Below, one piece after another: positions 6,800-7,952 of a DNA stretch of 7,952 nucleotides (the stretch's first letter is position 1; the number at the start of each line of letters is the position of its first letter). This stretch comes from Tannerellaceae bacterium (GTDB taxonomy: Bacteria > Bacteroidota > Bacteroidia > Bacteroidales > Tannerellaceae), in the NCBI GenBank assembly GCA_031265595.1, contig JAISCM010000108.1:1-7952 (forward strand). The letters are read 5' to 3'. The position numbers and the translations under genes are program-made. A model generated the notes under the pieces. That model was given only the letters and a program-made list of their open reading frames with translations, was not told where the DNA came from and made no database searches.

Positions 6800-7646
6800 A
6801 CACTGAGCCCTGTCGTGTGACGCATAATTCACCATATTGTTCGATGATGCCCTCTACCCTCCGTATGTCTTCCGGCGAATCTACGCCGCTTGTTGTTTCC
6901 CGTCCGCGATAATCTACGTCGATCATCTTTATTTTAAGCCCGTTGTATAGAAACCTCATTTGCTCCAATCCCTCTGTATATCCTTTCTCATAGACGGATT
7001 CTTCGAGCGAGAAATACCTTCCCAACGCCTCGTATGTATACGCATACAGGCCGATATGACGGCGTACCGGGCTCTTCACAGGGTTCGCTTTCCGGGCTTC
7101 TTCCGGCTTTCGTATGGTTGGGAGCATGCTTTTGGAGAAGGCAAGCGCATAGTTCTTATGATCCGTCAATACGGTGGTTCCCGAATAAGGCGTCGTTTTT
7201 TTGGCTTCCACCATACGCTCGTAGGCTGTCCAGTCTAATAAGACACAGGGCGTGTACACGGCTGCCGACTGATCTTGCCTCCATTCATTAATAATATCTT
7301 GCAAAATCCATGGAGGACAGAGCGGGTTGTCTCCTTGCAGGTTGATGATTAATTGCGGTTTGTCATCCCGTTTGTTGGCCGCTTCCCAACACCGTTCCGT
7401 GCCATTCCGGCATGCTTCAGACGTCATCACCACCTCTATCTGCCGGCTCTTGCAGAAATCTTCAATAGCCGGATGGTCTGTAGCCACCACATAGCGGCAA
7501 GCCTCATTCTGTTTACACACGAAGCCGGCTACCTCGGCTACCCGCTGAATCATCGGTTTCCCTTTGATAAGCTGCAAAGGCTTTGCCGGAAGCCTCGTGC
7601 TGGCATATCTGGCCGGAATAACGATCAATACCTTTGTTTCTCCCAT
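6798..7646 (-). CDS. kdsB: KdsB-type cytidylyltransferase (CMP-3-deoxy-manno-octulosonate synthetase), divergent
   Basis: This 282-aa cytoplasmic enzyme should activate a Kdo-type sugar acid with CTP to give the CMP-sugar used in LPS core or capsule synthesis. The nucleotide-binding motif PARYASTRLPAKPL (11-24), NGTER (81-85), NLQGDNP (102-108, metal-binding Asp106), RHIGLYAY (196-203), LEQMRFL (227-233) and TSGVDSPEDI (252-261, second metal Asp256) occur in the KdsB order. I start at ATG 7646; a GTG directly upstream at 7649 would add one residue. It is 15 bp downstream of hisB with no clear Shine-Dalgarno. It is longer than the usual KdsB of about 250 residues, has QGDNP where QGDEP is typical, an expanded region around residues 140-195, and about 15 extra C-terminal residues. 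It could serve a related sugar acid (for example an amino-Kdo) or be a second copy beside a standard kdsB elsewhere. The TAG stop lies at the edge of the tandem repeat. Confidence 0.82.
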   Translation of the reverse strand: MGETKVLIVIPARYASTRLPAKPLQLIKGKPMIQRVAEVAGFVCKQNEACRYVVATDHPAIEDFCKSRQIEVVMTSEACRNGTERCWEAANKRDDKPQLIINLQGDNPLCPPWILQDIINEWRQDQSAAVYTPCVLLDWTAYERMVEAKKTTPYSGTTVLTDHKNYALAFSKSMLPTIRKPEEARKANPVKSPVRRHIGLYAYTYEALGRYFSLEESVYEKGYTEGLEQMRFLYNGLKIKMIDVDYRGRETTSGVDSPEDIRRVEGIIEQYGELCVTRQGSV

Positions 7647-7661
7647 CACTTTATTGTTTTC

Positions 7662-7952
7662 TCACACCACTCCTTTTGTGGTGGGTAGTTCGTACTTGTA
7701 GATATCTCTGCGGATGGCCATTTTGATGCTGCGGGCGAAGGCTTTGAATATTCCTTCTATTTTGTGATGTTCGTTACCGCCTTCGGCTTTGATGTTGAGG
7801 TTCATCCGGGCTGCGTCGCTGAGGCTTTTGAAGAAATGGAGGAACATTTCTGTCGGCATATCGCCTACCTTTTCGCGTTTGAAGGCCGCTTCCCATACAA
7901 GCCAGGGGCGGCCGCCAAAGTCTAAGGCCACACTGCACAGGCAATCGTCCAT
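7662..7952 (-). CDS. hisB: Imidazoleglycerol-phosphate dehydratase HisB, C-terminal part (continues past the window)
   Basis: The last 96 residues of the dehydratase that converts imidazole glycerol phosphate to imidazole acetol phosphate in histidine synthesis. The fragment opens with [17 protein letters not shown], which is internal sequence: the Met at the window edge is not the start. Then come [19 protein letters not shown] (residues 25-43), [18 protein letters not shown] (58-75) with the manganese-binding HHxxE, and the family's closing segment LPTTKGVV (89-96). In Bacteroides HisB the dehydratase is often fused behind a histidinol-phosphate phosphatase domain; whether that is so here lies outside the window. 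The segment MNLNI (50-54) has Asn53 where many HisB proteins have LH. It is the first visible gene of the minus-strand group, 15 bp before kdsB, so the two are probably co-transcribed from a promoter outside the window. Confidence 0.95.
   Translation of the reverse strand: MDDCLCSVALDFGGRPWLVWEAAFKREKVGDMPTEMFLHFFKSLSDAARMNLNIKAEGGNEHHKIEGIFKAFARSIKMAIRRDIYKYELPTTKGVV

Noticed and set aside
7353..7688. A 111-codon plus-strand frame at the kdsB 5' end
   Set aside because: It is antisense to kdsB and runs into the hisB end; kdsB motifs clearly establish the minus strand as coding.

Overview
The window looks like chromosomal DNA of a gut- or mouth-type Bacteroidales bacterium; Parabacteroides or another member of the Tannerellaceae is my best guess, but the sequence does not fix the genus. 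The reasons are -7 boxes of the Bacteroidetes form TAnnTTTG, weak or absent Shine-Dalgarno sequences, a glycine-lipid gene pair of Bacteroides type, and an exported protein built like the Bacteroidetes LWLRADA / YLALKYGITL surface proteins.

Layout. (1) Positions 1-1872, plus strand: a putative promoter and two acyltransferase genes 10 bp apart, glsA-like (O-acylation) and glsB-like (N-acylation). Together they should make glycine and related amino-acid lipids of the membrane. A GC-rich hairpin follows. (2) Positions 1873-5982, plus strand: a 238-bp intergenic region holds two promoter-like boxes and two direct repeats spaced exactly 21 bp apart. It leads into two genes for exported proteins separated by 38 bp: a 229-aa protein of unknown function and a 1047-aa multidomain surface protein. 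This pair is the least explained part of the window and the best candidate for an undescribed surface system. (3) Positions 5991-7952, minus strand: the 3' end of hisB (histidine synthesis), a divergent kdsB-type CMP-sugar synthetase gene, a six-copy 23-bp tandem repeat that overlaps the kdsB stop codon, and a histidine-phosphatase-family gene whose second catalytic histidine reads as asparagine.

The plus-strand surface gene and the minus-strand phosphatase gene converge with only 8 bp between their stop codons. HisB, KdsB and the phosphatase probably share a transcript, although the repeat array lies between the last two. The two plus-strand units have different likely jobs, membrane lipid synthesis and cell-surface or secreted structure, and are separated by the hairpin.

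No tRNA, rRNA, CRISPR array, transposase or phage gene is visible. Homology calls rest on motif recognition from the translated sequence; no database search was run.
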